A stretch of 64,000 nt of DNA from Puccinia triticina (lineage: Eukaryota > Basidiomycota > Pucciniomycetes > Pucciniales > Pucciniaceae). Below, one piece after another: positions 22,598 to 33,359 of this stretch. Each line of letters opens with the position of its first letter. The first letter of the stretch is position 1. Made by a program: the position numbers and the translations under genes. The stretch spans positions 1,860,001-1,924,000 of the forward strand of contig NC_070562.1 in assembly GCF_026914185.1 (NCBI RefSeq). Direction: 5' to 3'. Below the pieces are notes generated by a model. That model was not told where the DNA came from, made no database searches, and saw only the letters and a list, made by a program, of their open reading frames with translations.

Positions 22598-22915
22598 CTA
22601 AATTCCCTCGTATGACATCATTTGACGGCAGGTGACAGACAGGGGCAGTACAGATGAACAGATGACCCAATGACATCATACGTCAATGACATCATAGGCC
22701 AAACTTAAAACTCTCACCTCCACTTCCTCACCAGCTAAATTCCCTCATCATTACATCATGTGACCCGTCAATTGGGCTAAATTCCCTCATCTAGGCTGTC
22801 CCACCAGCCAAAATCCCTCATTTGAAAGCTCAGGGCAGCTAAAATCCCTCATTCCCTAGTTCCCTTGGAGCTAAAATCTCTCACCCTTTTCTATTTAAGG
22901 AGGCTCTCCTCCCCC
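22598..22915 (+). repeat. GCTAAATTCCCTCAT repeats leading to a TATA-like box
   Basis: Five to six variants of AGCTAAA(T/A)TCCCTCAT occur between 22598 and 22880, followed by TCTATTTAAGGAGG at about 22896. This looks like the U3 promoter part of a degraded LTR, but I could not find paired LTR ends or a target duplication. Confidence 0.35.
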
Positions 22916-23269
22916 CAGTTGTAATTTCTCTCAGCAAACTACTTGCACTCAGCTTACCCCATAACAGTACAACACTTGCTCACTCTACAGTATTAGCCCC
23001 CACTATATTGTGGTTTTACCCTTATTACATAACAATTACATACATATCACAACTCTATTACAGTGCACTATGAAAAAAACTCAAGAAACTGCTGTCAGTT
23101 GACATCCAGCATACTCAAGTTAATCCTCAATTAGAACAAGGATCATACCCATGAATGCCAATTTTCTTCTACCCTGCAATCTTTGCACATTGCCTAATTT
23201 ATGCAAGCTAATTCTGAACTACAAAAAACTTAGCACAGGTTTCAAGATACTCAGTTGAGACCTGTGCAA

Positions 23270-23960
23270 TCCCCCTTTCATGTTCCCCTACCCCTTTCAA
23301 GTGCACATACTGATTTCATGTGCACATATCCCTTTTGTGTGCAAATACCCATTTCATGTGTATATATCCCTTTCATGTGCACACCCCTTTCATATTCACA
23401 CCTTTGCTGTGCATGCACCCCTTTCATCATGCATGCATAATGTTGAAATTACTCAGGTGAAAAGAATTGTGTGTTGTGGGATTTGAACCCACGACCTTCT
23501 ACATTCATGAGAGCTGCTCTTATACCACTGAGCTAAACACACAGTTGGTCTTACTGGTGATACCGCTTTCATGTGCACATATCCCTTTTGTGTGCAAATA
23601 CCCATTTCATGTGTATATATCCCTTTCATGTGCACACCCCTTTCATATTCACACCTTTCCTGTGCATGCACCCCTTTCATCATGCATGAATACCTCTTTC
23701 ATTTTTACATGCCCCTTTGATGTGTACAAACCCCTTTCATGATGTGTATGTAACCCTTTCATTTTCACATATCCCATTGATGTATAAATATCCCTTTCAT
23801 GAATACCCCTTACATGTGCACATACCCCTTTCATCATGTGAAAATATCCCTTTTATGTGTAAATACACCTTTTCACATTCCTGTTTCATGCGTACATATC
23901 CCTTTCATGTGTGAATACAATTTTGATGTTATTCCTTTCATGTGGAAATACCCCTTTCAT
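23270..23960 (+). repeat. CCCTTTCATGTGCACATA minisatellite
   Basis: Irregular units of about 12-20 bp centred on CCCTTTCATG fill the segment. A block of about 120 bp is present twice in nearly identical form (about 23314-23432 and 23564-23683), on either side of the tRNA-like sequence, so the tRNA-like piece lies between two copies of a local duplication. The open frames through it are products of the periodicity. Confidence 0.7.
23469..23542 (-). tRNA. tRNA-like gene with degenerate anticodon arm
   Basis: The minus strand gives a 74-nt cloverleaf: a perfect 7-bp acceptor stem GTGTGTT/AACACAC, D stem GCTC/GAGC, and T stem GTGGG/CCCAC with loop TTCAAAT. TAGCTCAGTGG is a perfect A box and GTTCAAATC a perfect B box. 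The anticodon stem (GCTCT against GTAGA) has only two or three pairs and the loop is CATGAAT, with A at position 33. By position the anticodon would be TGA, but the arm lacks the long variable region of tRNA-Ser. It is probably a tRNA-derived element rather than a decoding tRNA. Confidence 0.5.
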
Positions 23961-24569
23961 GCAAGCATAACCCATTCATAGGTGCATGCACTACATCTGT
24001 TAATGATGGAATGAACATGGAAAATATCTAGTCTGGAAGACTCATGGAATGAACAGGGAAGAACCCAGGTTCAAATCAAAGTAATATCAAAGTTATCGCA
24101 TGTCAACTGACACCAATTTCTTGAGTTTTCTTCACAGTGTTGCTCAATCACCGTTAACCCCTCTGTCAGGGTGTTCCACAACCCCCTTTTGCGGCAACAC
24201 ACAGACCATAACAACTTACGACTCACTCAGCACCAGCTACATCACCCATATCCCCTAAGCCACTTGTTCAACGTAGGCTATCTTTTGATAAACCTCCACT
24301 ATCACTACATAAACCTTCCAATCGTAGATTGGGGGGCTTGTTTTAGTGTCTAGTGACCCAGGAAAGGCAGAGGTAACCTCATTCATCCCTTTCTGCACTC
24401 AGCAAAAGGTTCTCGGGAACACTTTTGAGCTTTACACCGTTGGGCTACCCAAGCCCGCCCGGCTCTGGTCACGGGTCTGTTGGGTCGGGCCAACTTCACA
24501 AATTTCCCCAAAAGGACAACCCAAACCCGGCTGGGTTTGGGCCGCCCGATTGCCATGCCTAGGGCTGGG

Positions 24570-26965
24570 CTTGCGGCGGCCCCACCGTCTGATGTGAGGT
24601 TGCCTTCAACGTGGACCCAGCTCCACGACATGAGCTCATCAGTTGCATGCACATACAACCAGCTTTGCATTGCATACAATCAATCAGTCATTTTGAGAGG
24701 AACAGAGAGAGGGTAAATGGGAAAACAGTAATAACATGAAGAGAGAAACATTGAGGAAGAGAAAACAACATGTGGCATGGATATTGGGAAGTTTTGGGTT
24801 TCTCACTCAGGCAATAGAAATTGAACATGTTGTTTGCTGATCCCAGTGATGTAGTCCAGGAGGTCTTCCTTTTTGGCTGCAAGGTGGTGGTAGGGGGTGA
24901 AGTCTGAGGGGTACTTGAGCCAATTGATAGAGTGGCCAACCTGATTGGTGCAGGCACGCCCGGCCGGGTGTGGCTTTGGACGGCAATCAGCAGCATGGGT
25001 GAATCTTGATCTTTCTGAGATGAGCATTCCATCCGTGTCAAAAACTCAATATGGCTGCGGTTGAGGTCCTTCAGGTTACATATTCATTGACATGATCAGC
25101 CTGCAAATCAGGCTTGTGTCTGTCAGGTGGGTAAGGGCAAGAGGTTGATGAAGTTGGATCAGCTGTGGCACACAGGTGATGTTAGACTCACAGTACACTA
25201 CCCTGGAAACGCTTGAAGAACCATTCCAAAGGTCAAGCCAGCAGCTATTTTGTCCAAAAACTGGTCACCAACCGGTGCTCAGTTGCACTTGATGTCAGCC
25301 TCTGGTCAGGGTTTGAAGCCGGAATTGGATGATGTGAGGTTGGGAAAGTTTGGTTATGTGGAGAGGTGGCAAGGTCTGAGCAAGCTGTAGGGGAAGAGGT
25401 CTGATTGTGCTGGGGAGCAGGAGGCAGGAACGGCTTGGAGGCTGGAGCTGCCAAGTAGTTTTTTTTATGTCTCACGCTATACATTTCATATTCCTCTGTG
25501 GTGAGCTGTTTGCCCATTTCCAGAGGTTGATTGGCTGGCTGGGGGTGGTTGTCATTGGTAGGACTCCCCGGGCAAGCCACACGTGGGCTGTGGGAGTGGG
25601 TAGTAGATGCTGGGCAGCGGTTGGCTGGGGGCTGCTGCTGCTGCTGGCTGGGTGTGCTGCTGGTTGAGTGGGGGGTGTTGATTGCCAGAAGGGACTTGTT
25701 GATTTTTTTGAGTAAAGACAGAGGAAACCTAACCGGGTAGTTTGACAGTGATGAGACCCACCATGCACCATAGCCATGCTACAAGCATATGTAAAAGCAT
25801 AAGCGGAGCAGCTGTGGAATCAGCATCATGGAAATTGAAAAGTGTGGCCTCCACGGCATGCAAAAGCTGCACTTGTGGACTCCCCCGCAAATAAATTGAC
25901 TCGCGTGGAGTCCTCTGAAATTTTCTTGTCGGAGCAATGAGGATTTGACGCCCCTGTCCATTTCCAATGGGGAGCCCACAATTGCTGGGGGCACGGTGAA
26001 TTCCACGTTGGTTTCACCAATCTGGTGCCACCTGTTGGATTTACACAACCGCACGGTAGAAAGTACCCCCGGCATGTAGTGTGCAATGCCTAAGGGAAAA
26101 CTTACACTTTAAAAAGAAAAAAAAAAAAAAAGTATGGTACATGTATTGGCTAGCGTAGAGGGACCAAAAATTGCTACAATGACATTACGTTACCAATAAT
26201 CATAAAGGAGCAACCCACCATTGCTGAAACTAAGAGACAATGTGGTTTGTATTCAGTGAGGAGAGAGCTCCAGGCTTGGAGATCAGACAAACTCAATACA
26301 ATTACAACATGATCTAATTCTTCTGCAGTCATTTGCACACCGGTTAAATCATGAGCAAGAAGTGCCCTGTCTCACTGCCCGCCAAAAAACCTTTGAGTTG
26401 GTCGGCCCAGCAGCCCGTGCCCACGGGGACCGACTCTGGCCCCGGCGCACCAGCCCGTGCCAGAGCCTTCCATTTCTGGCCTGGATGACAGACTCGGTGA
26501 TGTGAAGAACTCGCCCAACTTTATGGCTTTTTGACTGATAGCTAAATCATATTTTGATTTTATTCGAGATTTTTGAGAATGTAACATAAAATAACAACAT
26601 AAGTCTCTTGAGGGAAAACAGAACAAGACTGCAGATGCGTCACTATTTATAAAGAAAGTGAAACTTTTAACGAGGGAATCTCTAATAATCATACCTTATT
26701 ATAGATAAGACAACTGTTTATTAACACATCGTGATCTGTTCTGAACTGAGACCGTAACCAAGCGTAACCAAGAAGATTTTACATAGGATTTACACCGTGT
26801 ATCCTTTTTATTTTTCTTTATACATGTTTTTTTTTTTTTTTTTGGTGTTTCTGGCCTGATTTTGACAGGTGATCAGTTTTGGACGCAGCGCTGCGTCGGG
26901 CGCAGCCGGCGAGGCCAGCCCAGGGTCCAGGTCCTGCACCGCCATTGCCCAGCATCCCAGCCACG
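24570..26965. other. Stretch with possible degenerate coding fragments on the minus strand
   Basis: Several minus-strand pieces read like protein (for example TTEEYEMYSVRHKKNY near 25480 and GETNVEFTVPPAIVGSPLE near 25990), but they lie in different frames with stops between them, and I could not join them with credible splice sites. They could be an eroded repeat-encoded gene. Otherwise the stretch shows GCTGCTGCTG-like microsatellite sequence near 25630-25650 and nothing else recognisable. Confidence 0.3.
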
Positions 26966-27929
26966 ATGTCCAGCACGCGCGTCCACGACGAGGCCGCCTC
27001 GGACCGCCGCCGCCCGGCGAGCCGGAAGCGCCGAGCGCCGGCCTCCTCCCGGCTCCTCCTGCTGCTCCTGCTCCCGCCCGCATCCGTCCTGGCCGCCGAC
27101 CCGCCCGCACTCGCGCCCAACGGCTCCGCCGTCTCGCCCGCCGACTACGCCTGCCAGCCGATCGGCGCCTGCCAGCCGTGCCCCATCGACGAGGTGCGTC
27201 CCGCCCACACCCTGGCCGGCCCCCCCTTGCCCGCCTCTGCCGCCTTTCGCGCGGCGTTCTCGGCCTGACATTGGATGTTTATTTTTGATTGGAAGATCGG
27301 CACCCCGGTGTGTGCGGTCTACCATAACCGCCGCCTGGTGGACTGTGTTTACCTCGGAAGTTCGTCACCTGCTCTTATTGCCTCAGTCCTCCGTCCGCCG
27401 AGCGTCTTTGCCACTGGCCTGATCATCCACCACCCGTCGATCGACCGTCTCCCCACAACAGATTCCTCTTCCTCAACATCCCCCACCCCGCCACCACCAT
27501 CATCTTCACCATCATCATCACCATCATCATCACCATCAGCATCATCGGCATCGTCGGCATCGTTGGAATCAGCGGCACTGTCGGGGGTCCAGGAGGGGGA
27601 CCAGAGCGGCCCGCCGGCCCGCCGCGCCCTGGCCTCGTCGCACCAGGCCGACATCGGCGCCGGGCTGGGCGCGGGCGAGTTCCAGACCTGGGAGGCGTGC
27701 GAGCGCGTGGTGCTCAAGGAACAGCAAGACTTCTACGAGTTTGTCGTCAGTCCTCCCGCCCCACTCACCCCTCACCCCACACACCCCTAACTGACACCCC
27801 CCCTTTTTGTAGCTGTGCAACCTCGCCATCGCCGTCGTCTCCCTCGTCGTCTACGGCTTCCGCACTAAACAGCTCGTCATCAAGCAGTACGGCAGACTCG
27901 CCGCCCGGATCGGCATCCTTCCTTCTTGA
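26966..27929 (+). CDS. JTB-like type I membrane protein
   Basis: Three exons (26966-27193, 27296-27742, 27813-27929) join in phase to 263 residues. Residues about 29-44 are a Leu-rich signal sequence (SRLLLLLLLPPASVLAA). A Cys-containing segment follows (YACQPIGACQPCPIDE, then TPVCAVYHNRRLVDC). Next comes a Ser/Pro-rich linker of about 60 residues, then FQTWEACERVVLKEQQDFYE and a single membrane segment (about 226-241, LCNLAIAVVSLVVYGF) with a short basic tail. The order CxPC, CxxxxxxxxxxxC, a CRxxxxEQxxFWxFE-like motif, then one membrane helix matches the JTB (jumping translocation breakpoint) family, longer here because of the linker. The family is poorly characterised; roles at mitochondria and in cytokinesis have been proposed in animals. 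The call rests on motif order only. Confidence 0.6.
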
Positions 27930-28445
27930 AAACACCAGCGCCGCCCCCGACACCCTAGATTACTTCTACACTGTTTCGTTCCTTGTACGATCACAATGCT
28001 ATTCGGATCTCCTTTTGCTTTTTTTGCCAAAAGATGATATCACAATGTACATGCGCATCACCCCAGAAGACGAGTGTCCAATGTCTGCCACCATATGGCT
28101 GCTGCGGAGTACACACACACACAAGCAGATCATGATCGGGCCGCAGACGGTCCGGGATGAGGCCAAGACCACCCTCCATATGGGGTGTGTAAATGAAGGG
28201 TAAACTAGGGCTCATAGGCAAATGTGCCAGAACTGTCCTCAAAAAACCTGAATCGGCTTGGACAGCTCTCCCGTCCACCGACATGTGCACGTGATCAAGC
28301 TTGCACCAGGTATGCAGACGTTCTATTTTGAATTATCAAAGCACAAGATGACATTCGTGTGAACAGAAGGACAGACAAGCAAAGAACGGCGCGCGCCATC
28401 CGAAGCGCTGTTGATGGGGGAGACAGGGGCGGAGTGTCGCCGGGT

Positions 28446-30531
28446 CTAGGGCGTGCAGCGGGACGTGTATCTGTGGACGCGGGCGGGCATGGGTGTGGTG
28501 GGTGGGGCAGAGCGCGTGAGCACAAGGGGCGGAAAGAGGGGGAGAGGAAGAGGACCGACCGGGGATACAAGGAGCATTCGCGGACGTGGGGGCGGGCTAG
28601 CAGCCACGCCAAGAACCGCTGCATCCATCCACAGACAATCAGTACACGAATAGGGGGGGGGACGGGCAGGGGGGGGGGGGGGGGGGACTGACTTCGACGC
28701 CGAGGCCGTATCCGCCGTGTTCGCAGGTCCCGTATTTGCGTTGGTCGGTGTACCTGAACGGAGGATCGTTTGAGTGTGGATAGGAACGAGAGGGGAGGGG
28801 AAAGAGACGGACCAGTAGTAGGGTTCGGGGGGGATGCCGGCGGCCTTGTAAGCGGCGAGGAGCTCGTCGTAGCCGGTCATGCGCATCGACCCGCCGACGA
28901 TCTCGCCGACGCCGGGCATGAGGACGTCGACGCTCTCGGTGAAGGCCTCGTTACCGGGGATGCGTTTCATGTAGAAGGCCTTGATCTCCTTGGGGAAGTT
29001 GATGAGGAAGATGGGCTCGCCGATGGTGTCGGTCATCAGCCGCTCGGGCGCCTCGGGGATGTCGTCCTGCAGCGTAAACGCCCCGCCCCCGTCCTCCTCG
29101 CTCTTCGTGATCCCGCGCTCGTTGAGCCAGTCGATCGCCGCCCGGTACTCCATCCGCTTGAACGGCCGGCGGGGGAGGGCGAAGTTCGGGTTCAGACTCT
29201 CGACTAGACTCTTGATCTTGGGCTCCTCCAGCAAGGTGCTGAGCGTCGAGCAGATCTGGGGGAGGGGGGGCTCTCTCAGAGTTGTCTCCTCGCTCGTTGT
29301 TTGTGCGAGCTCACTTACCAGTTCTTCGATGTGCGCGAGGAGCTCTTCGAAGCTGATGAACGCAAGCTCGCCCTCGAGATGGGTGTATTCGCTCAAATGA
29401 CGCCGAGTCTATCGATCGACCCTACATCAGCTTTAGAACGAGAGAGGGGCAGTGGGGGGGTTCTTACTTTACTTTTCTCGGCCCGGAAGCTCTCTTGGAT
29501 GCAGAAACAGTCGCCCAGGCTCGGCAGACAGGTCTCGAGATAGAGCTGGGAGCTCTGGGTGAGATAGGCTTTCTCGCCGTAGTATCCGAACTCGAACAAG
29601 GTCGATCCGCCCTGGGTGTTTGAGAGATGTATGTGTCAGTTTTTGGCGCAGAGGGTGTGTGGATGGATGGAGCAGTGACCTCGACTTGGGTCTGGACCAT
29701 GCACGGCGGGGTGACCTCGGTGATGGCCATGCGAGCGTACGATCTGCGGAAGGCGTCGAGGAGGGCTGCGCGGACCTTGAGGACGGCGGAGGCGGTCTCG
29801 CCGCGGATGACGAGGTGGCGGCGGTCGGCGAGGGTGTCAGGGGCGGAGTCCTCGGAGATCTGGTTGGTGAAGGCCTCCGCGTCGCCCGGGGCCCGGCCGA
29901 CGATCGTCCACCAGTCCGCCTGCAGCTCGTGGCCATCCGGGGCGCTCTTGCCCGCGGGCACCTGGACGATCTTGCCGGTGATCTGGACCGTTGATTCGGT
30001 GGTCAGGGTGAGGGCGTGGTGGGTCTGGGCCTGGAGATGGATGGATGTTAATCTTCTGGGTGGTACATCTTTGGGTTGTGTACGCACTAGTTTGCCGGTG
30101 AGGACGCATTGGATGAATCCTGAGCCGTCTCTGAGGACGAGGAAGATGAGCGACTTCTGTTGTCTGAGCCGGTGCACCCATCCGAACAGCCGGACTTTGA
30201 TGTCCCTGTTCTCTGTGGCCTGGTGGATCTTGATGCGTTTGGCGATGCCGGCGGTTTCGTGGAGTTCGATGGGGGCTTTCTTCTCTTCGCCGCCCTCGTT
30301 CTTTGGGGTGGGTTGTTTGGCTGCCTTCTTGGTCTGGATCTCGAGTGCCTTCTTGGCTCGTTTGAGTGCTGTTGCGCTCGGGGGCTGGTAGCCGTCCTGT
30401 TTGAGGAGCAGACAGTCGAGTGTGCTTGTCCCTCTTGCGGCGTATGCTCCGAGGATGGACTGGAATGGTTTCTGGGCTGTGCCGTCGCCTGTTGCGTCTG
30501 ATCCGTTTGCTTCGTCGATGTGTGCGGCCAT
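28446..30531 (-). CDS. Asparaginyl-tRNA synthetase, cytosolic
   Basis: Eight exons in phase: 30088-30531, 29680-30030, 29468-29611, 29319-29408, 28813-29255, 28693-28753, 28560-28618, 28446-28470, giving 538 residues, the usual size. The enzyme charges tRNA-Asn with asparagine using ATP. Residues about 110-200 form the OB-fold anticodon-binding domain ([20 protein letters not shown]). Class II motif 1 ([19 protein letters not shown]) spans exons 2-3, motif 2 is [17 protein letters not shown], and motif 3 is [16 protein letters not shown]. The protein ends [13 protein letters not shown], like the standard C-terminus. The last exon has only 8 codons including the stop. It is divergently arranged with the gene starting at 30780. 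A run of about 17 C in the sense strand follows the 5' splice site of intron 6. Codon third positions are strongly G/C. Confidence 0.93.
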
Positions 30532-30779
30532 GGTGTTGGTTGGTTTTTTTGGTCGGCTGATCGCGGGGTGTGTGGGTGTGGGTGTGGGTGTGGGTGTGGG
30601 TGGGCTGTCACGGGGTGTGTGGGCCCTGTCACAGGAATACTAATCCCCCCTGGGCAACATCCCACTCGACTCCAAACGAAAAAGACGAACGACCTCACGA
30701 TGGCCGAAGCAGCGCGACTAGTGTGAACACCAACAACAGCAACAGCAACCAAACCAAACCAAACCAAACCAAACCAAGG
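30532..30779. promoter_or_regulatory. Bidirectional promoter region of 248 bp
   Basis: This is the only sequence between the start codons of asparaginyl-tRNA synthetase (minus) and the acidic protein (plus). It holds a GGGTGT repeat (about 30566-30602) and, just upstream of the plus-strand ATG, five AACCA-like repeats (AACCAAACCAAACCAAACC). No TATA box is obvious. Shared control of the two genes is inference from the spacing. Confidence 0.5.
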
Positions 30780-31242
30780 ATGGCCAACCACAAGAACGGT
30801 AAGCTGGGAAAACAACAGCAGCAGCAGCAGACTCAAACAAACAAACTAACCAACTAACATCCACACACACACACACTCAGTCTGCAGCTTCTTCACCCCC
30901 CATCCACTCTCCAAACACATCCACTCCAAACAACACCCAAAACCACCACACAAACAACCACTACAAAAACAACAGCAACAGCAACAACAACAACAGCCGC
31001 CGAAAAAACAGAAACAACCAGAAAACCAACAACAACAACCAGAAGAAAAACAACAACCCAAACCATCGATCATCACCAAAATCAAAACAACAACAACCCA
31101 GCCAAAACGGAAAACAAAACTCAAACTCAGGCCAAAACTAACCCAACACCAAGCAGAGCTCGATCAACACGACTCCTCATCCAGCCTATCCTCACTCCAC
31201 TCAGAAGATGAACAAACCCAGCCAGAGACCAACGAAACACCC

Positions 31243-31274
<32 letters not shown>

Positions 31275-31438
31275 CCCCCTCAAACCGGCCCCGCAGGAGA
31301 ACGAACACCCCCAGAGCAGTCCCAACATGGACATCGACAACGAACCCTCAGAACTGGGCGAGGATGTCTGTCTGGAATACACCGACTTCGGCCAGGACCT
31401 CGGCTTCCCCGTCACCTGGTCCGAGTCTGAATATGGTC

Positions 31439-31485
<47 letters not shown>

Positions 31486-33359
31486 CCAAAAAAAAAAAAA
31501 AAAAAAAAACTGACAAAGCAAATTCGCAGACGAAGACCATCAGGCCGAAGAACCAGCAAACGAGTTTGCCGAGTTCTTACTCATGGATCCCAGCGAAGGC
31601 GAGCACCACTCGTTCGGCTTCGAGCAGCTCGAGCGTCTGCGGGCGTCGGCGAAGTACGGCCAGATGATCGCAGGCATGGACGCCAGCCAGGACGGAAGCA
31701 CGGACGACGAGCACGACGACGACAGCCACTTCGGGTACATGATCATCGAAGAACTCGGGCCAGATGAGGATGAGGAGGAGGAGGAGGAAGAAGACGCCCA
31801 GTCGATGAGCGCCGACGACGGCGCAACGACCGACTCCCTCGACGAGGACGATCACTCCGGCCTCGTCCGCTTCGGCATCGAGGCCGAGGACGGAAACCAG
31901 GCCTACTCGGACGACAACGACGACAACGACCAGCAGCAGCACCCCGATGAGGAAGACGACGCCAGCTTCTTCGATCTCCCAGCCACATCATCCACCATCG
32001 GATCAATCCTCACCAACTTGGATCTATCAGGTAAACAGAAGCGTTCGCCCTTTTCTCTTCTTCGGCTGCCCACTGACCCCTCCCCGCCCCGCGCGGCCGC
32101 GGCCACACCCAGTCCTCAGTACGCCCGGCTCGACGAACCCTGGAGAGGGTGGCAACCAGTCCGGCTCCCGGGAGATCAAGCTTCCGATCATGGGCACGTT
32201 TTCGGTGGACCGATCGGACGGGACGAATGCGGGGCGGACGATCATCGACGAGGAGAAGTCGCTGCCCTTGTCGCCGTTCACGGGCGGGAAGGTGGTGCGC
32301 TACAACCAGTTCCGCAAGCTCCGCCAACAGCTCTGTAGCAGGGGGGAGAGCGAGCGGTCGTCGTCGGTGGCCGGGACGCCCAAGCCGACAGACCCGTCCC
32401 AGGACTCGGGCCCTCCCGGCCCCTCGACCAACAATATGGACATCGAAAAGCCCGAGCCGGAGTTCGACATCACGGCGTTTATCCGGGGGATCTCGTCGAT
32501 CGACGAGGGCTGTTCGGACGGCGAGCCGAAGACCGGCGGCGGGTACAACCACGACGGGGGCGAGGATGAGGGGGAGGGGAGTCAGACGCAGGGCTCGATG
32601 GGCACACTGGACGGCCTGTCGCGCTGGCAACGGGTCCCGATGACCGCCTTCCGCCGCCGGATGATCGGCGGATGTGCCGAGGAGGGCCACGGCTCGGAGG
32701 AGGAGGAGCGGATGCTGCTCGACGGGGCCGTCCAGCCCTCGTCGTCGCTCGCCGAGACCCTCGGCCTCGCCGCGCTCCCCCCGCGCCGCGCCCGGAACAA
32801 GAAACACTCCCCCTCCGCCCTCCATCTCTCCGGGCTCGCGGCGCCCAAGGTGTACGACCGCCGCGTCCACCGCAGACTCCGCAAGGCCACCAGCTACAAC
32901 TCCAACGGCAAACAGTCCAAGCTCAACAGCCACCACCCCTCCCCCAGCCCCGCCGACGGCCTTCTCCATCCCGCAGGGCCCGACCCCCAGCAGCTCCAGC
33001 ACGGCCCCTCCGCGCTCGTCGACCACCATCCCGGGGACGGCTTCCATTCGAGACTCTTCGACCAGCTGCTCGACCTCGACCCGGCCGAGCTCAGCCTCGC
33101 CCACGCCGGCCCCACCCACACCGACTGCCCCGCTCACGGATCTGGCTCGTCTTCTTCGGCCGCCGCCGCCACTACTACTACTACGCTCCTTCCCGCCTCC
33201 TTCCCGCCCCCGCCGCCCGCCTCGGCCTCGCTCCTTTCCTTCGACCACCTCGCCATTCTCCACCCCCCTCCACCCTCCACCTCCACCTCCTCCCCGCCCA
33301 TTAATCCCCGCATCGACCTCGACCACCCCCCGCTCCTCAGCCTCATCGACAACATCTAA
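30780..33359 (+). CDS. Acidic low-complexity protein, unknown function
   Basis: Four exons (30780-30798, 30881-31435, 31530-32030, 32113-33359) join in phase to 773 residues; all introns are GT..AG, the first after only 19 coding bases. The N-terminus is basic and Gln-rich (about residues 15-75). Then come a Thr run and a highly acidic region (about 230-340, including a run of seven Glu). The second half has more conserved-looking blocks: IMGTFSVDRSDGTNAGRTII and RYNQFRKLRQQL shortly after residue 370, and RWQRVPMTAFRRRMIGG at about 530. The C-terminus is Ser/Pro/His-rich. There are no membrane segments. The composition suggests a nuclear regulatory or chromatin protein, but I do not recognise a domain. 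A (CA)n/(A)n tract fills intron 2. Confidence 0.75.
31441..31509 (+). repeat. (CA)n plus poly-A microsatellite in an intron
   Basis: About 20 CA dinucleotides followed by about 20 A lie inside intron 2 (31436-31529) of the acidic-protein gene, directly after its 5' splice site. Confidence 0.9.

Larger units (their letters stand above)
23066..24139. mobile_element. Putative CACTA-type element enclosing a minisatellite and a tRNA-like gene
   Basis: The left end CACTATGAAAAAAACTCAAG and the right end CTTGAGTTTTCTTCACAGTG are inverted matches. Both are followed inward by GTCAGTTGACAT-type motifs like those in the 19521 MITE. The 3-bp flanks are GTG and TTG, so the target duplication is imperfect. 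The interior is a CCCTTTCATGTG minisatellite with a tRNA-like sequence in the middle. Confidence 0.5.
20820..24561. mobile_element. Composite element with hAT ends
   Basis: It starts TAGGCATGGCAATTGGGC and ends with the inverted form GCCCGATTGCCATGCCTA, one base different, flanked by a perfect 8-bp duplication GGGCTGGG (20812-20819 and 24562-24569). TAGG..TGGCAA ends with 8-bp duplications are typical of hAT MITEs. Both ends continue inward as GC-rich CCCGCGGGC-type repeats (about 20820-21050 and 24420-24561). The middle 3.3 kb is different, AT-rich material with other repeats, probably later insertions. No transposase is visible. Confidence 0.65.

Noticed and set aside
29627..30391. A 254-codon plus-strand frame over asparaginyl-tRNA synthetase
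   Set aside because: It runs antisense through two exons and an intron of a clear class II synthetase; its openness follows from GC bias.
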